Assembly (NCBI RefSeq): GCF_000429725.1
Contig: NZ_AUCK01000008.1
Location: forward strand, 1 to 61,121
From: Alkalicoccus chagannorensis DSM 18086
GTDB taxonomy: Bacteria > Bacillota > Bacilli > Bacillales > Salisediminibacteriaceae
DNA: 61,121 bases
Direction: 5' to 3'
Positions 53,464 to 61,121 of this stretch are shown in pieces (within the stretch, counting starts at the first letter, position 1; every line of letters begins with the position of its first letter). A program made the translations under genes and the position numbers. Under the pieces are notes generated by a model. That model did no database searches and was not told the DNA's origin. It was given only the letters and a program-made list of their open reading frames with translations.

Positions 53464-54858
53464 ATGCATGTACTAGTAACCAGTTTGAATTATAAATCAA
53501 CGCCTGTAGAAATACGAGAAAAATTCACATTTCAGGATGATCTGACACCAGCGCTGGAGCAGCTGCGGCAGTCGAAAAGCATTCTGGAGTGTGTCATTGT
53601 ATCCACATGCAATAGAACAGAACTCTACGTTGTCGCGGATCAGGTGCATACCGGCCGTTACTATACGAAGCTTTTCCTGCAGGAATGGTTTGAAGAACCG
53701 AAAGAGAACTTCAGTCATCATCTTCAAATCAGAGAAGATGAACACGCGATCGAACATCTTTTCCGGGTAGCCAGCGGACTTGATTCCATGATTCTCGGTG
53801 AAACACAGATTCTTGGGCAGATCCGCCAGAGCTTTGATACAGCAAGAGAGGCCGGAACGACCGGTACCGTATTCAATCATTTATTCAAGCAGGCGGTAAC
53901 AACGGCGAAACGAGCGCACTCGGAGACGAAAATCGGCGAAAATGCCGTCTCTGTCAGCTACGCGGCTGTGGAACTCGGACGCCGTATTTTCGACGGCTTT
54001 GATGATAAAAAAGTCCTCGTGATGGGCGCCGGCAAAATGAGCGAACTGACGGCGAAGCACCTTTCCTCCAGCGGGGTTACCGACATTACGGTCATGAACC
54101 GGACGAAAGAAAAAGCACAAGAGCTGGCCCAGCGCTTCACCGGGAGAGCAGAGGGGATGGACCGCATGAACGAATCCCTTCAGTCGACAGATATTCTGAT
54201 CAGCTCCACCGGCTCAAACGATTATGTGATCCGGAAGAACGAAGTGAAGGACCTGCTGAAAAAACGGCGCGGACGTCCGCTGTTCCTTGTTGATATCGCG
54301 GTTCCCCGTGATCTCGATCCAGAGCTTGCAGAACTCGATAACGTCTATCTCTATGACATTGACGATCTGCAGGGCATCGTGAACGCAAATCTGGAGGAAC
54401 GAAAAGAAGAAGCGGAGAAAATCGAGCTGATGATCGAAGAAGAGCTTGTTGCGTTCAGTCACTGGCTCGATACGCTCGGAGTTGTGCCGGTGATTACAGC
54501 GCTTCGCTCTAAAGCTTCGACGGTGCAGGAGCAGACGATGGAGAGCCTCGAGAGAAAGCTTTCCAGCCTGTCCGAACGGGAGAAGAAAGTGATCCGCAAG
54601 CATATGAAGAGCATCATCAATCAAATGCTGCGTGATCCAATAACAGCACTCAAAGAAGTGCCGCAGGAAGATAATGCAGACGAACTGCTGCAGTATATGA
54701 CGAAAGTATTCGCTCTGGAAGATCATATTGAAGAGGGGGAATCCCCGCTCACACATGATATCCGTATCAACAAGCAGGAGAGAGAATGGAGCATTCAGGA
54801 GCGCAGAACCAGACTGGCTGAAAAGAAAGAAGCCCTCGTCCGGACCTTCCTCTCATGA
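53464..54858 (+). CDS. hemA: Glutamyl-tRNA reductase
   Basis: Reduces Glu-tRNA to glutamate-1-semialdehyde, the first step of C5 tetrapyrrole synthesis. 464 residues. The catalytic Cys is C49 in STCNRTELY; the glutamyl/tRNA region carries GLDSMILGETQILGQIR near 107-123; the NADPH Rossmann domain has VLVMGAGKMSELTAKHL near 186; the C-terminal helical dimerisation domain is long and charged. ATG at 53464 follows GGGGGGTGG. It overlaps hemX by 4 bases. It is the control point of the pathway, usually through heme-dependent protein stability. Confidence 0.95.
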   Translation: MHVLVTSLNYKSTPVEIREKFTFQDDLTPALEQLRQSKSILECVIVSTCNRTELYVVADQVHTGRYYTKLFLQEWFEEPKENFSHHLQIREDEHAIEHLFRVASGLDSMILGETQILGQIRQSFDTAREAGTTGTVFNHLFKQAVTTAKRAHSETKIGENAVSVSYAAVELGRRIFDGFDDKKVLVMGAGKMSELTAKHLSSSGVTDITVMNRTKEKAQELAQRFTGRAEGMDRMNESLQSTDILISSTGSNDYVIRKNEVKDLLKKRRGRPLFLVDIAVPRDLDPELAELDNVYLYDIDDLQGIVNANLEERKEEAEKIELMIEEELVAFSHWLDTLGVVPVITALRSKASTVQEQTMESLERKLSSLSEREKKVIRKHMKSIINQMLRDPITALKEVPQEDNADELLQYMTKVFALEDHIEEGESPLTHDIRINKQEREWSIQERRTRLAEKKEALVRTFLS

Positions 54859-55667
54859 GTGTCCTGTACTTTTTTCTCCTCGTCAGCTACTCCCTGAGTG
54901 TCCTCGGGTACTTCGTTGATTTTATGCAGCCGAACCAGAAGGTCAATCGTATGGCCTTCTGGTTGCTTTCTATTGTCTGGATTGTGCAGCTCTTTCTCTT
55001 TATTTATCGATTTGTAACCTTGGAGCGTCTGCCTATCATGACAGCGTTCGAAGGTATGTTTGTCTATGTGTGGATTTTAGTATCCATCTCGCTGATCCTG
55101 AACGCGCGCGTACGCATGAACATATTCATGCTTCTGGTCAACACAATCGGCTTTATCCTGCTCTCGATCAGCCTGATGATGCCTGCCGAAGAAGTGTCCA
55201 GCCGACTGGCCGACGTGCTGATTACGGAATTTCTCGTCGTTCACGTAGGACTGCTGATGCTGTCTTATGGGGCGTTTACGATCTCTTTCGTCTTCGCTCT
55301 CCTCTACGTGATTCACCATAAGCTGTTGAAGAAAAAAGTGTGGGGGCGCTGGATGGAGAAATTCGGCTCCCTCTCGAGCCTCGAACGCTATTCCTACTAT
55401 GCGGTCCTGATGGGCACACCGCTGCTGTTCACCGGCCTGATTCTCGGGATGGTCTGGGCTGCGATGACGACGGGCGGCGTTCCGTGGTTTGATTTGAAGG
55501 TGCTCAGCTCCTTTCTTGTTCTGCTCGTTTACGGTGCCTATCTCGTCCAGTACCGGGTGGCCGGCATGAGAGGTTACAGCGTATCGCTTTTAAATACGGC
55601 TGCCTTCCTGCTGCTGCTGATCAACTATTTCCTTTCCAGCGAATTCTCCGATTTCCACATCTGGTAA
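54855..55667 (+). CDS. hemX: HemX, CcsA-family membrane protein
   Basis: A 270-residue integral membrane protein with eight hydrophobic helices. It belongs to the cytochrome c assembly (CcsA/ResC) superfamily. In B. subtilis HemX lowers the steady-state level of HemA. The family WxWD heme motif is not seen in full; the region GMVWAAMTTGGVPWFDLKVL (about 197-216) takes its place. It is translationally coupled to hemA (ATGA) and followed by a 68-base gap before hemC. Confidence 0.9.
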   Translation: MSVLYFFLLVSYSLSVLGYFVDFMQPNQKVNRMAFWLLSIVWIVQLFLFIYRFVTLERLPIMTAFEGMFVYVWILVSISLILNARVRMNIFMLLVNTIGFILLSISLMMPAEEVSSRLADVLITEFLVVHVGLLMLSYGAFTISFVFALLYVIHHKLLKKKVWGRWMEKFGSLSSLERYSYYAVLMGTPLLFTGLILGMVWAAMTTGGVPWFDLKVLSSFLVLLVYGAYLVQYRVAGMRGYSVSLLNTAAFLLLLINYFLSSEFSDFHIW

Positions 55668-55735
55668 GGGGCACCAGCAGGCGTGTCATGTTACAATAGT
55701 GGGCGGAAGCAAGAGGAACTATCAAGGAGGTTACT

Positions 55736-56686
55736 ATGCGGAATATTGTCATCGGCAGCCGGCGCAGCAACCTGGCTATGACCCAGACACGATGGGTCAT
55801 TGAACAGCTGGAAGCGCTGGATCTGCCGTTTACGTTTGAAATCAAAGAAATTGTAACAAAAGGAGATAAAATCCTCGATGTGACGCTGTCCAAAGTCGGA
55901 GGGAAAGGTCTCTTCGTCAAAGAGATTGAGCAGGCGATGTTCGATAAAGAAATCGATATGGCTGTACACAGCTTGAAAGACCTGCCCTCGGAAATAGCAG
56001 ACGGACTGACGGTCGGCGCGGTTCCCGAGCGGGAAGATCCACGGGATGCGTTTATCTCCAATACGGGGGAAAAACTTGATGAGCTGCCTGCAGGAGCCGT
56101 CGTTGGAACGAGCAGTCTGCGCCGAGCCGCACAGGTACTCATTCAGCGTCCGGATCTGAAGATTCAGTGGATCCGCGGAAACATTGAAACGCGACTGCGG
56201 AAATGCCGGGAAGAAGGATATGATGCCATCATTCTCGCGGCGTCCGGCTTGAAACGTGTCGGATGGGATCCTTCGATTGTGTCGGAGTTTCTTGATCCGG
56301 TTTCCTGCCTGCCGGCTGTCGGCCAGGGCGCTCTCGGAATCGAGTGCAGAGAGGATGATACGGAACTGCTGGAGCTTCTCGCAGAGATCGAAGATCGGAC
56401 TACATCCCGTACGACGAAAGCGGAACGGGCCTTTCTGCACGCGGTAGAAGGCGGTTGTTCCGTGCCGATAGCAGGGCATGCGGTTCTGGAAGAAGATGAT
56501 CAGGTGACGCTGACCGCGCTTGTAGCATCGCCGGACGGCAAGCAGGTATTTAAAGAAACGCGGACCGGCCACGATCCGGAAAAGATCGGGCGTGAAGCAG
56601 CTGAAAAAATGCTGCAGCAGGGTGCGAAAGAAGTACTGGATCAGGTGAAAGAGGACCTGGAGAAGCAGGAGCCATGGAATCTCTAA
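55736..56686 (+). CDS. hemC: Porphobilinogen deaminase (hydroxymethylbilane synthase)
   Basis: Condenses four porphobilinogens into hydroxymethylbilane on a dipyrromethane cofactor. 316 residues. The cofactor-holding cysteine is in [13 protein letters not shown] near residue 241. Substrate arginines are in [11 protein letters not shown] (7-17), [10 protein letters not shown] (about 126-135) and [10 protein letters not shown] (about 144-153); the catalytic Asp is in VHSLKDLP near 80-87. AAGGAGG precedes the ATG. It overlaps hemD by 13 bases. Confidence 0.96.
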   Translation: MRNIVIGSRRSNLAMTQTRWVIEQLEALDLPFTFEIKEIVTKGDKILDVTLSKVGGKGLFVKEIEQAMFDKEIDMAVHSLKDLPSEIADGLTVGAVPEREDPRDAFISNTGEKLDELPAGAVVGTSSLRRAAQVLIQRPDLKIQWIRGNIETRLRKCREEGYDAIILAASGLKRVGWDPSIVSEFLDPVSCLPAVGQGALGIECREDDTELLELLAEIEDRTTSRTTKAERAFLHAVEGGCSVPIAGHAVLEEDDQVTLTALVASPDGKQVFKETRTGHDPEKIGREAAEKMLQQGAKEVLDQVKEDLEKQEPWNL

Positions 56687-57366
56687 TCAATACCCGGGCA
56701 GTCCATCAGCAGGAGAGCCTCCGCCGCTGTATTGAAGCAGCTGGATTTGAAAGCGTGGATGTTCCTGTGACGAGGACGGTCTTCTTCAAGCCGGAGAAAC
56801 CGTTACCGGATGCGGACGCACTGATTCTTTTTACAAGCGTCAACGCGGTAAAGGCGTTCTCCTCGATGACAGAGAGCAGGCATTGGGATACTGCCTGTGT
56901 CGGGGCCAAAACAGCCGCCGCGGCTTCTACCGCTGGCTTCCGTGTGCTGTTCACACCGGAAGAGTACCGTGCAGGGCCGTTTGCATCGGCCGTGTCGGCT
57001 GCAGTCCCACGTCGTCGACGGCTTTTTTATCCGAAAAGCCGCATCGCCGGTCCGGTGCTCGAAAACGAGCTCGCCCGCGCCGGCTTTCAGGTGGATAGTG
57101 CCGAGCTGTACGACACCGTTGCTGAAACGAGCAGCCGGAGGGCACTGACTGCGTATGCACAGACAGCTGCAGGCATTTGTCTCATGAGTCCATCCGCTGT
57201 CCTCGCTTGTTTTGAAATGATGCCGTCGCCGCCGGCACAGCTTGATTTTCTCTGTATCGGGCCTGTCACCGCAGAAGCACTGGCCCGCTATACAGGGCGA
57301 ACACCATTTGTTCCTTCAACGTATACCATGGAAGCAATGATTGACCAATATGTACAAAGCAGGTGA
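56674..57366 (+). CDS. hemD: Uroporphyrinogen-III synthase
   Basis: Closes and rearranges hydroxymethylbilane to uroporphyrinogen III. 230 residues, somewhat shorter than the B. subtilis protein. The family diverges fast; typical features remain: an N-terminal NTRAVHQQ block, [13 protein letters not shown] near 48-60, a C-terminal half with [15 protein letters not shown], and the [24 protein letters not shown] segment. Its start lies inside hemC and its stop is 4 bases from the hemB start, so the operon is tightly packed. Confidence 0.9.
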   Translation: MESLINTRAVHQQESLRRCIEAAGFESVDVPVTRTVFFKPEKPLPDADALILFTSVNAVKAFSSMTESRHWDTACVGAKTAAAASTAGFRVLFTPEEYRAGPFASAVSAAVPRRRRLFYPKSRIAGPVLENELARAGFQVDSAELYDTVAETSSRRALTAYAQTAAGICLMSPSAVLACFEMMPSPPAQLDFLCIGPVTAEALARYTGRTPFVPSTYTMEAMIDQYVQSR

Positions 57367-57370
57367 TGAT

Positions 57371-58348
57371 GTGTCTTTATCGTTTGATCGGCACCGCCGT
57401 CTTCGGACGACGCCATCGATGAGAAGGATGGTGCGGGAAACAAAACTGCACAAGGAAGATTTTATCTACCCGATTTTCGTCATGGATGGTACCGATATTC
57501 AAAATCCGGTCGCCTCCATGCCGGGAGTCTATCAGTGGTCGCTGGACCGTGTGGACGAAGAAGTACAGGATGCTGTGGATAAAGGGATCGAGTCGCTGAT
57601 TCTGTTCGGCGTGCCTGCCTCCAAAGACGCTGTCGGGTCGAGTGCCTACGACGAAAACGGGATCGTTCAGCGGGCACTCAGGCAGATCAAAAGCAATCAT
57701 CCGCAGCTGAATCTGATTGCCGATACGTGCCTCTGTCAGTTTACGGATCACGGCCACTGTGGTGTCGTGGAGAACGGGGAAATCAAGAACGATGAGTCGC
57801 TGGATCTCCTCGTCCAGACGGCTGTTTCCCAGGCGGAAGCCGGCGCCGATATCATCGCTCCGTCCAATATGATGGATGGATTCACAGCCGCGATCAGACA
57901 GGGGCTTGATGATGCAGGCTATGTGCATGTTCCTGTCATGAGCTACTCCGTCAAATATGCATCCGCTTTTTACGGCCCCTTCCGTGATGCGGCTCATTCC
58001 TCGCCGCAGTCCGGCGATCGGAAAACGTATCAGATGGACCCGGCGAACCGTCTCGAAGCACTTCGGGAAGCGGAGTCGGACGAAGCAGAAGGCGCAGACT
58101 TTTTCATCGTCAAACCGGCACTGTCGTACCTGGATATTATCCGGGATGTGCGCGACCGGCATCACAAGCCCGTGGTGGCCTACAACGTCAGCGGGGAATA
58201 CTCCATGATCAAGGCCGCGTCTGCGCAGGGATGGATTGATGAGCAGGCAGTCGTGATGGAGAAATTGACCAGCATGAAGCGGGCAGGAGCGGATCTGATT
58301 CTGACCTACTTCGCAAAAGACGCCGCCGTCTGGCTCGACGAAGCATAA
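57371..58348 (+). CDS. hemB: Delta-aminolevulinic acid dehydratase (porphobilinogen synthase)
   Basis: Joins two aminolevulinates to porphobilinogen. 325 residues with the GTG start at 57371, which gives the family N-terminus [20 protein letters not shown] and follows AGGTGAT. An ATG 10 codons upstream lies inside hemD. The Cys-rich zinc site [14 protein letters not shown] (about 118-131) marks the zinc-dependent type. Catalytic lysines are in [14 protein letters not shown] (near 195) and [10 protein letters not shown] or [10 protein letters not shown] (near 248). Confidence 0.95.
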   Translation: MSLSFDRHRRLRTTPSMRRMVRETKLHKEDFIYPIFVMDGTDIQNPVASMPGVYQWSLDRVDEEVQDAVDKGIESLILFGVPASKDAVGSSAYDENGIVQRALRQIKSNHPQLNLIADTCLCQFTDHGHCGVVENGEIKNDESLDLLVQTAVSQAEAGADIIAPSNMMDGFTAAIRQGLDDAGYVHVPVMSYSVKYASAFYGPFRDAAHSSPQSGDRKTYQMDPANRLEALREAESDEAEGADFFIVKPALSYLDIIRDVRDRHHKPVVAYNVSGEYSMIKAASAQGWIDEQAVVMEKLTSMKRAGADLILTYFAKDAAVWLDEA

Positions 58349-58370
58349 AAACGCGTATAGAGGTGATTCG

Positions 58371-59669
58371 ATGAAATGGGAGAATTCAACAGCAGCATTT
58401 GAGGAAGCGAAAGACGTCATGGTCGGCGGTGTAAACAGTCCGGTCCGTGCGTTTAACGCGGTCGGCAGAGACCCGATCTTTTTTGACGAAGGCAAAGGGG
58501 CACGAATCAAAGACATAGATGGGAACGAATACCTGGACTATGTTCTTTCCTGGGGACCGCTCATTCATGGTCACGCAGATGATCACATTGTCGAGACTCT
58601 GCAGAGACTGACGGCGAAGGGCACAAGTTTTGGTGCACCGCACGTCCTGGAGACGAAGCTGGCCGAATTGATTATCGAACGGGTGCCGTCGATCGAGACG
58701 GTCCGTATGGTGAGTTCCGGTACCGAGGCAACGATGAGTGCCCTGCGGGTAGCGAGAGGGTTTACCGGCCGGAACAAAATCCTCAAATTTGAAGGGTGCT
58801 ATCACGGTCACAACGACTCGCTCCTCATTAAAGCAGGATCCGGCGTAGCCACGCTTGGACTGCCGGATTCTCCGGGTGTACCCGAGTCGGTGGCGGCCAA
58901 TACCTTGACGGTTCCATATAATGACCTGGAAAGCTTAAAGCTGGCGTTTGAGAAGTTCGGCGATGATATTGCCGGAGTGATACTGGAACCAGTTACCGGC
59001 AATATGGGTGTCGTCCGGCCGGAAGAAGGGTTTCTGGAAGGCGTCCGGGAGCTGACGAACGAGCATGGCTCTCTGCTGATTTTTGATGAAGTCATGACTG
59101 GCTTCCGGGTCGGCTATCACTGCGCGCAGGGAGAACTGGGCGTGACGCCGGACTTGACGTGTCTCGGAAAAGTCGTCGGAGGCGGTATGCCTGCCGGTGC
59201 GTTCGGTGGACGCAGCGACATCATGGAGATGATTGCACCTGCGGGGGCCATCTATCACGCGGGGACGCTCTCCGGTAATCCACTCGCCATGGCAGCAGGA
59301 TTCGAAACAATCAACCGCCTGACGCCGGAGGATTACGATCGTTTCGACCGGATCGGGCGCCGCTTGACGGAAGGTCTTGCCGCAGCAGCGAAAAAGTATG
59401 ACATTCCGCACCACACCGTCAATGCAGGATCGATGGTCGGCTTCTTCTTTACGAATGAATATGTTCGTGATTTTGCTACGGCGAAGACTTCGGATCTGGA
59501 TATGTTCAGCCGGTTCTTCAATCTCATGCTGGAACAGGGGATTTCGCTCCCGCCCGCTCAGTTTGAAGGCCTCTTCCTCTCCACGAAGCATACGGAAGAA
59601 GATATCGATGAAACGATCACTGCAGCAGAAAAAGCATTCGCACAGATCCAGCAGGAACAGCAGCAGTAG
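58371..59669 (+). CDS. hemL: Glutamate-1-semialdehyde 2,1-aminomutase
   Basis: A pyridoxal-phosphate enzyme that moves the amino group of glutamate-1-semialdehyde to give 5-aminolevulinate. 432 residues, normal. The signature [10 protein letters not shown] starts at residue 17; phosphate binding is in [15 protein letters not shown] (about 120-134); DEVMTGFR holds the Asp that pairs with the PLP ring; the Schiff-base lysine is near 266 in [17 protein letters not shown]. It ends with a Gln/Glu-rich tail. It is the last gene of the hem operon. In B. subtilis spoVID and ysxE follow; here they do not. Confidence 0.96.
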   Translation: MKWENSTAAFEEAKDVMVGGVNSPVRAFNAVGRDPIFFDEGKGARIKDIDGNEYLDYVLSWGPLIHGHADDHIVETLQRLTAKGTSFGAPHVLETKLAELIIERVPSIETVRMVSSGTEATMSALRVARGFTGRNKILKFEGCYHGHNDSLLIKAGSGVATLGLPDSPGVPESVAANTLTVPYNDLESLKLAFEKFGDDIAGVILEPVTGNMGVVRPEEGFLEGVRELTNEHGSLLIFDEVMTGFRVGYHCAQGELGVTPDLTCLGKVVGGGMPAGAFGGRSDIMEMIAPAGAIYHAGTLSGNPLAMAAGFETINRLTPEDYDRFDRIGRRLTEGLAAAAKKYDIPHHTVNAGSMVGFFFTNEYVRDFATAKTSDLDMFSRFFNLMLEQGISLPPAQFEGLFLSTKHTEEDIDETITAAEKAFAQIQQEQQQ

Positions 59670-59782
59670 CCGGAAGCCGGAGACGTTAATGCCGCTTCTG
59701 CCTAAAGCCCAGTCCAGGCAGAGCAGAGCGGAGACGCTGTTGAATCCCGGACATCCGTCCACCTTCTGAACTATACAGCTCA

Positions 59783-60062
59783 GGCTGGGGCAGCATTGTT
59801 TTCCAGCACGAAAAGAACGCTTTCGATGATCCAAGTTGGATCGCCGAAAGCGTTTTGTTTGTCCATAACGATCACGAACCTGCCACGAGTGCAAACCCGA
59901 GTTTCTGTTTTACCTTGTCTTTGCCTCTCACCGGCATACTGGTGAAACGCAGACACGCTTGCAGAAATCGAACGACGGCTTCTACGCCGGTCTTGCGAAG
60001 ACCATAGACGGCTCCAGGCTGGCAGATCTATAGACGCTCGCGCAGAAAGGAGCGGCCCCAGC
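59783..60062 (-). mobile_element. 280-bp internally deleted IS1182-like remnant downstream of hemL
   Basis: Left end GGCTGGGGCAGC (59783) and right end GCGGCCCCAGC (60052-60062) are inverted. The minus strand encodes the transposase tail RFTSMPVRGKDKVKQKL near 59900-59950, as in the 9121 copy, with no catalytic part. It has shrunk to MITE size. The hairpin AACGCTTTCG / CGAAAGCGTTTTG (59816-59856) inside its left end lies 147 bases after hemL and should terminate the hem operon. Confidence 0.65.
59816..59860 (+). terminator. IS-derived hairpin terminating the hem operon
   Basis: AACGCTTTCGATGATCC pairs with GGATCGCCGAAAGCGTT, followed by TTGTTTGT. It is the same hairpin as those after pheT and lysC. 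Confidence 0.6.
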
Positions 60063-60066
60063 ACGA

Positions 60067-60150
60067 GGCTGCGGCTGCATGGCGCTTCGCGCTTCCGATC
60101 TGGAGCAGGAATGCGTGCGTTCTCATCAGGAAAGCGGACGGCGCTGGTGG
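60067..60150. repeat. Diverged partial copy of the 145-bp repeat (copy I)
   Basis: TGGCGCTTCGCGCTTCC resembles the closing hairpin of one unit and GGAATGCGTGCGTTCTCATC with GGACGGCGCTGG the start of the next, as at the junction of the tandem copies A and B. It lies between the IS remnant and the stop codon of the last gene. Confidence 0.45.
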
Positions 60151-60157
60151 TCAGCGG

Positions 60158-61121
60158 CTATTCGTCCTCCACGCGCTGTAATGATACAGTCATCTCTCCT
60201 GACTCTTCCGTTCTCGTGACGACGTAGTTCAACCGGTACTGCAGTCCCTGTAAATCGGACAGGGTCAGTTCCTCGCTGCCGTTGGTGGACAGCGTGGCTG
60301 TCTCCTCTTTCAGATGATGATATTGATGACGGTCAGCATAAGCAGTGAAATGCGGCTGTTCACGGCCTTCTTCATCGTAAATGATCAAGTCGTTGCTTTG
60401 GACCTGCTGATTCAGCTGCATGTCCTGAGGCATTTCGAGATGAAACTGCGTACCGAGGTAGGGGAGCGACAACGCTGGAAATTGTGTTTCCACCTGAAGT
60501 TCATTATTGTTCAAGGCGGCGTCAATATGAACGCTGCCGACAGAGGTGTCAAAACGGCTGATCAGCTCGTCGTCCTCGATCAGGGGGAATACTTCCTCTT
60601 CATGCTCCACTTCAATCCGATGATCATGTCGAAAAGTCGTTTCCTCCAGCGTGTCGTACCAGAGGCTCTCATAAAGGACGAACGGCTCCTCGATGCTGGA
60701 GCTCTGGAAAGGCAGGTTGGCCGTTCTCTTCAAGGAAGCTTCTTGGCCGCTGCCAAGAACCGCGGAAGGTTCATCTTCGAAGTGAGTACGGTTTTCTAAA
60801 GATGCTTCCTGCTCATAGTAGACAGCGGTGGCAGCTGGACCGACGTGGACACTGGACAGGCGCATATGTTCATGCTGATCGAGGTATACGGGCTCTTCCG
60901 GTTCATACGCGCGGCTTTCCACTACGTGAAACGGCAGGCTCAGCTCCTCGCCCTCCATAAAGTGCAGTTCCTCCCCAGCTTCTACTTCGCTGTCTTCAAA
61001 GAAAGGACCGAGAGCCAGCTCCATCGTCCCGGTATCCGGGTTTTCCAGCGGAGGCAGCTGCATGGTGACGGCGACTTCCCCGTCGTCTTTCAGCTCTGGT
61101 TCTTGTGGAAGCGGCTGTATC
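60158..61121 (-). CDS. Unrecognised acidic beta-rich protein, N-terminus outside the window
   Basis: The frame is open from the right edge to the stop at 60158-60160, at least 320 codons. I do not recognise a family. The product is strongly acidic with many short alternating hydrophobic segments (beta-strand style), few Cys and no membrane helix in the visible part. Several strand blocks look alike (for example FHVVESRAYEPEEPVYLDQHEHMRLSSVHVGP). The first visible residues are proline/acid rich. An extracellular or anti-sigma-associated domain such as DUF4179/DUF5643 is one guess. It is convergent with hemL and replaces spoVID of B. subtilis. Confidence 0.65.
   Translation of the reverse strand, partial: IQPLPQEPELKDDGEVAVTMQLPPLENPDTGTMELALGPFFEDSEVEAGEELHFMEGEELSLPFHVVESRAYEPEEPVYLDQHEHMRLSSVHVGPAATAVYYEQEASLENRTHFEDEPSAVLGSGQEASLKRTANLPFQSSSIEEPFVLYESLWYDTLEETTFRHDHRIEVEHEEEVFPLIEDDELISRFDTSVGSVHIDAALNNNELQVETQFPALSLPYLGTQFHLEMPQDMQLNQQVQSNDLIIYDEEGREQPHFTAYADRHQYHHLKEETATLSTNGSEELTLSDLQGLQYRLNYVVTRTEESGEMTVSLQRVEDE

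Noticed and set aside
9501-60150. CRISPR array or prophage
   Set aside because: The repeats are long, dispersed and few, without regular spacers; no cas, integrase, terminase or structural phage genes are present.

Overview
This 61 kb window is a chromosomal segment of a member of the Bacillaceae with fairly high GC for that family. Gene order follows the Bacillus subtilis block ysdB-ysdC, ysgA-pheST, rnhC-zapA-cvpA-polX-mutS2-yshE, lcfA-fadR-fadB-etfBA-trxA-uvrC-lysC-yslB-sdhCAB-ysmA, racE-rph-ysnAB, ysoA-tig-clpX-lonA-ysxC and hemAXCDBL. The content is mostly housekeeping: phenylalanyl-tRNA synthesis, DNA repair, fatty-acid beta-oxidation, aspartokinase, succinate dehydrogenase, general PTS enzymes, protein quality control and tetrapyrrole synthesis. 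The closest relatives are probably haloalkaliphilic, non-sporulating Bacillaceae of the Salisediminibacterium/Alkalicoccus type; this is inferred from synteny and missing genes, not from a search.

Layout. 1-5 kb: a gene fragment that may be a transposase tail, ysdB, a dimeric dUTPase, an M42 aminopeptidase, a YitT membrane protein and an rRNA methylase. 5-9 kb: a Phe T-box leader and pheST. 9-16.5 kb: a degenerate insertion sequence, then rnhC, zapA, cvpA, polX, mutS2, a DUF350 gene and a 27-codon membrane ORF. 16.5-28 kb: two tandem acyl-CoA synthetases, fadR, fadB, etfBA, trxA, uvrC and lysC. 28-34 kb: an MMPL exporter with its MarR regulator, yslB and a TrkH/KtrB-type transporter. 34-41 kb: sdhCAB, a thioesterase, glcT and ptsHI. 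41-45 kb: a MarR gene, racE, rph, the ITPase gene, a phosphodiesterase gene and tRNA-Arg(TCT). 45-52 kb: a TPR gene, tig, clpX, lonA and ysxC. 53-60 kb: the heme operon hemAXCDBL. The right edge holds part of an unrecognised acidic protein.

Control signals are unusually readable. There are about a dozen good SigA promoters, a T-box, a GlcT-type antiterminator/terminator pair in front of ptsH although no ptsG is present, three FadR-type operators (lcfA-like gene, fadR, thioesterase), two candidate cre sites in the fad region, and a 21-bp palindrome in front of the MarR-MMPL pair.

The most notable pattern is what is absent. Genes that B. subtilis carries inside this same block for sporulation or germination (gerE, gerM, lonB, spoVID-ysxE, probably sspI) are all missing, while their housekeeping neighbours remain in order. 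Several of the vacated intergenic spaces hold copies of a roughly 145-bp repeat (about nine full or partial copies) or remnants of one insertion-sequence family whose terminal hairpins sit just downstream of genes. I saw no CRISPR array, prophage, toxin-antitoxin or defence cluster, and no clearly new multi-gene system. The best candidates for something undescribed are the 145-bp repeat family, the structured lysC leader and the two tiny ORFs next to yshE and sdhC.
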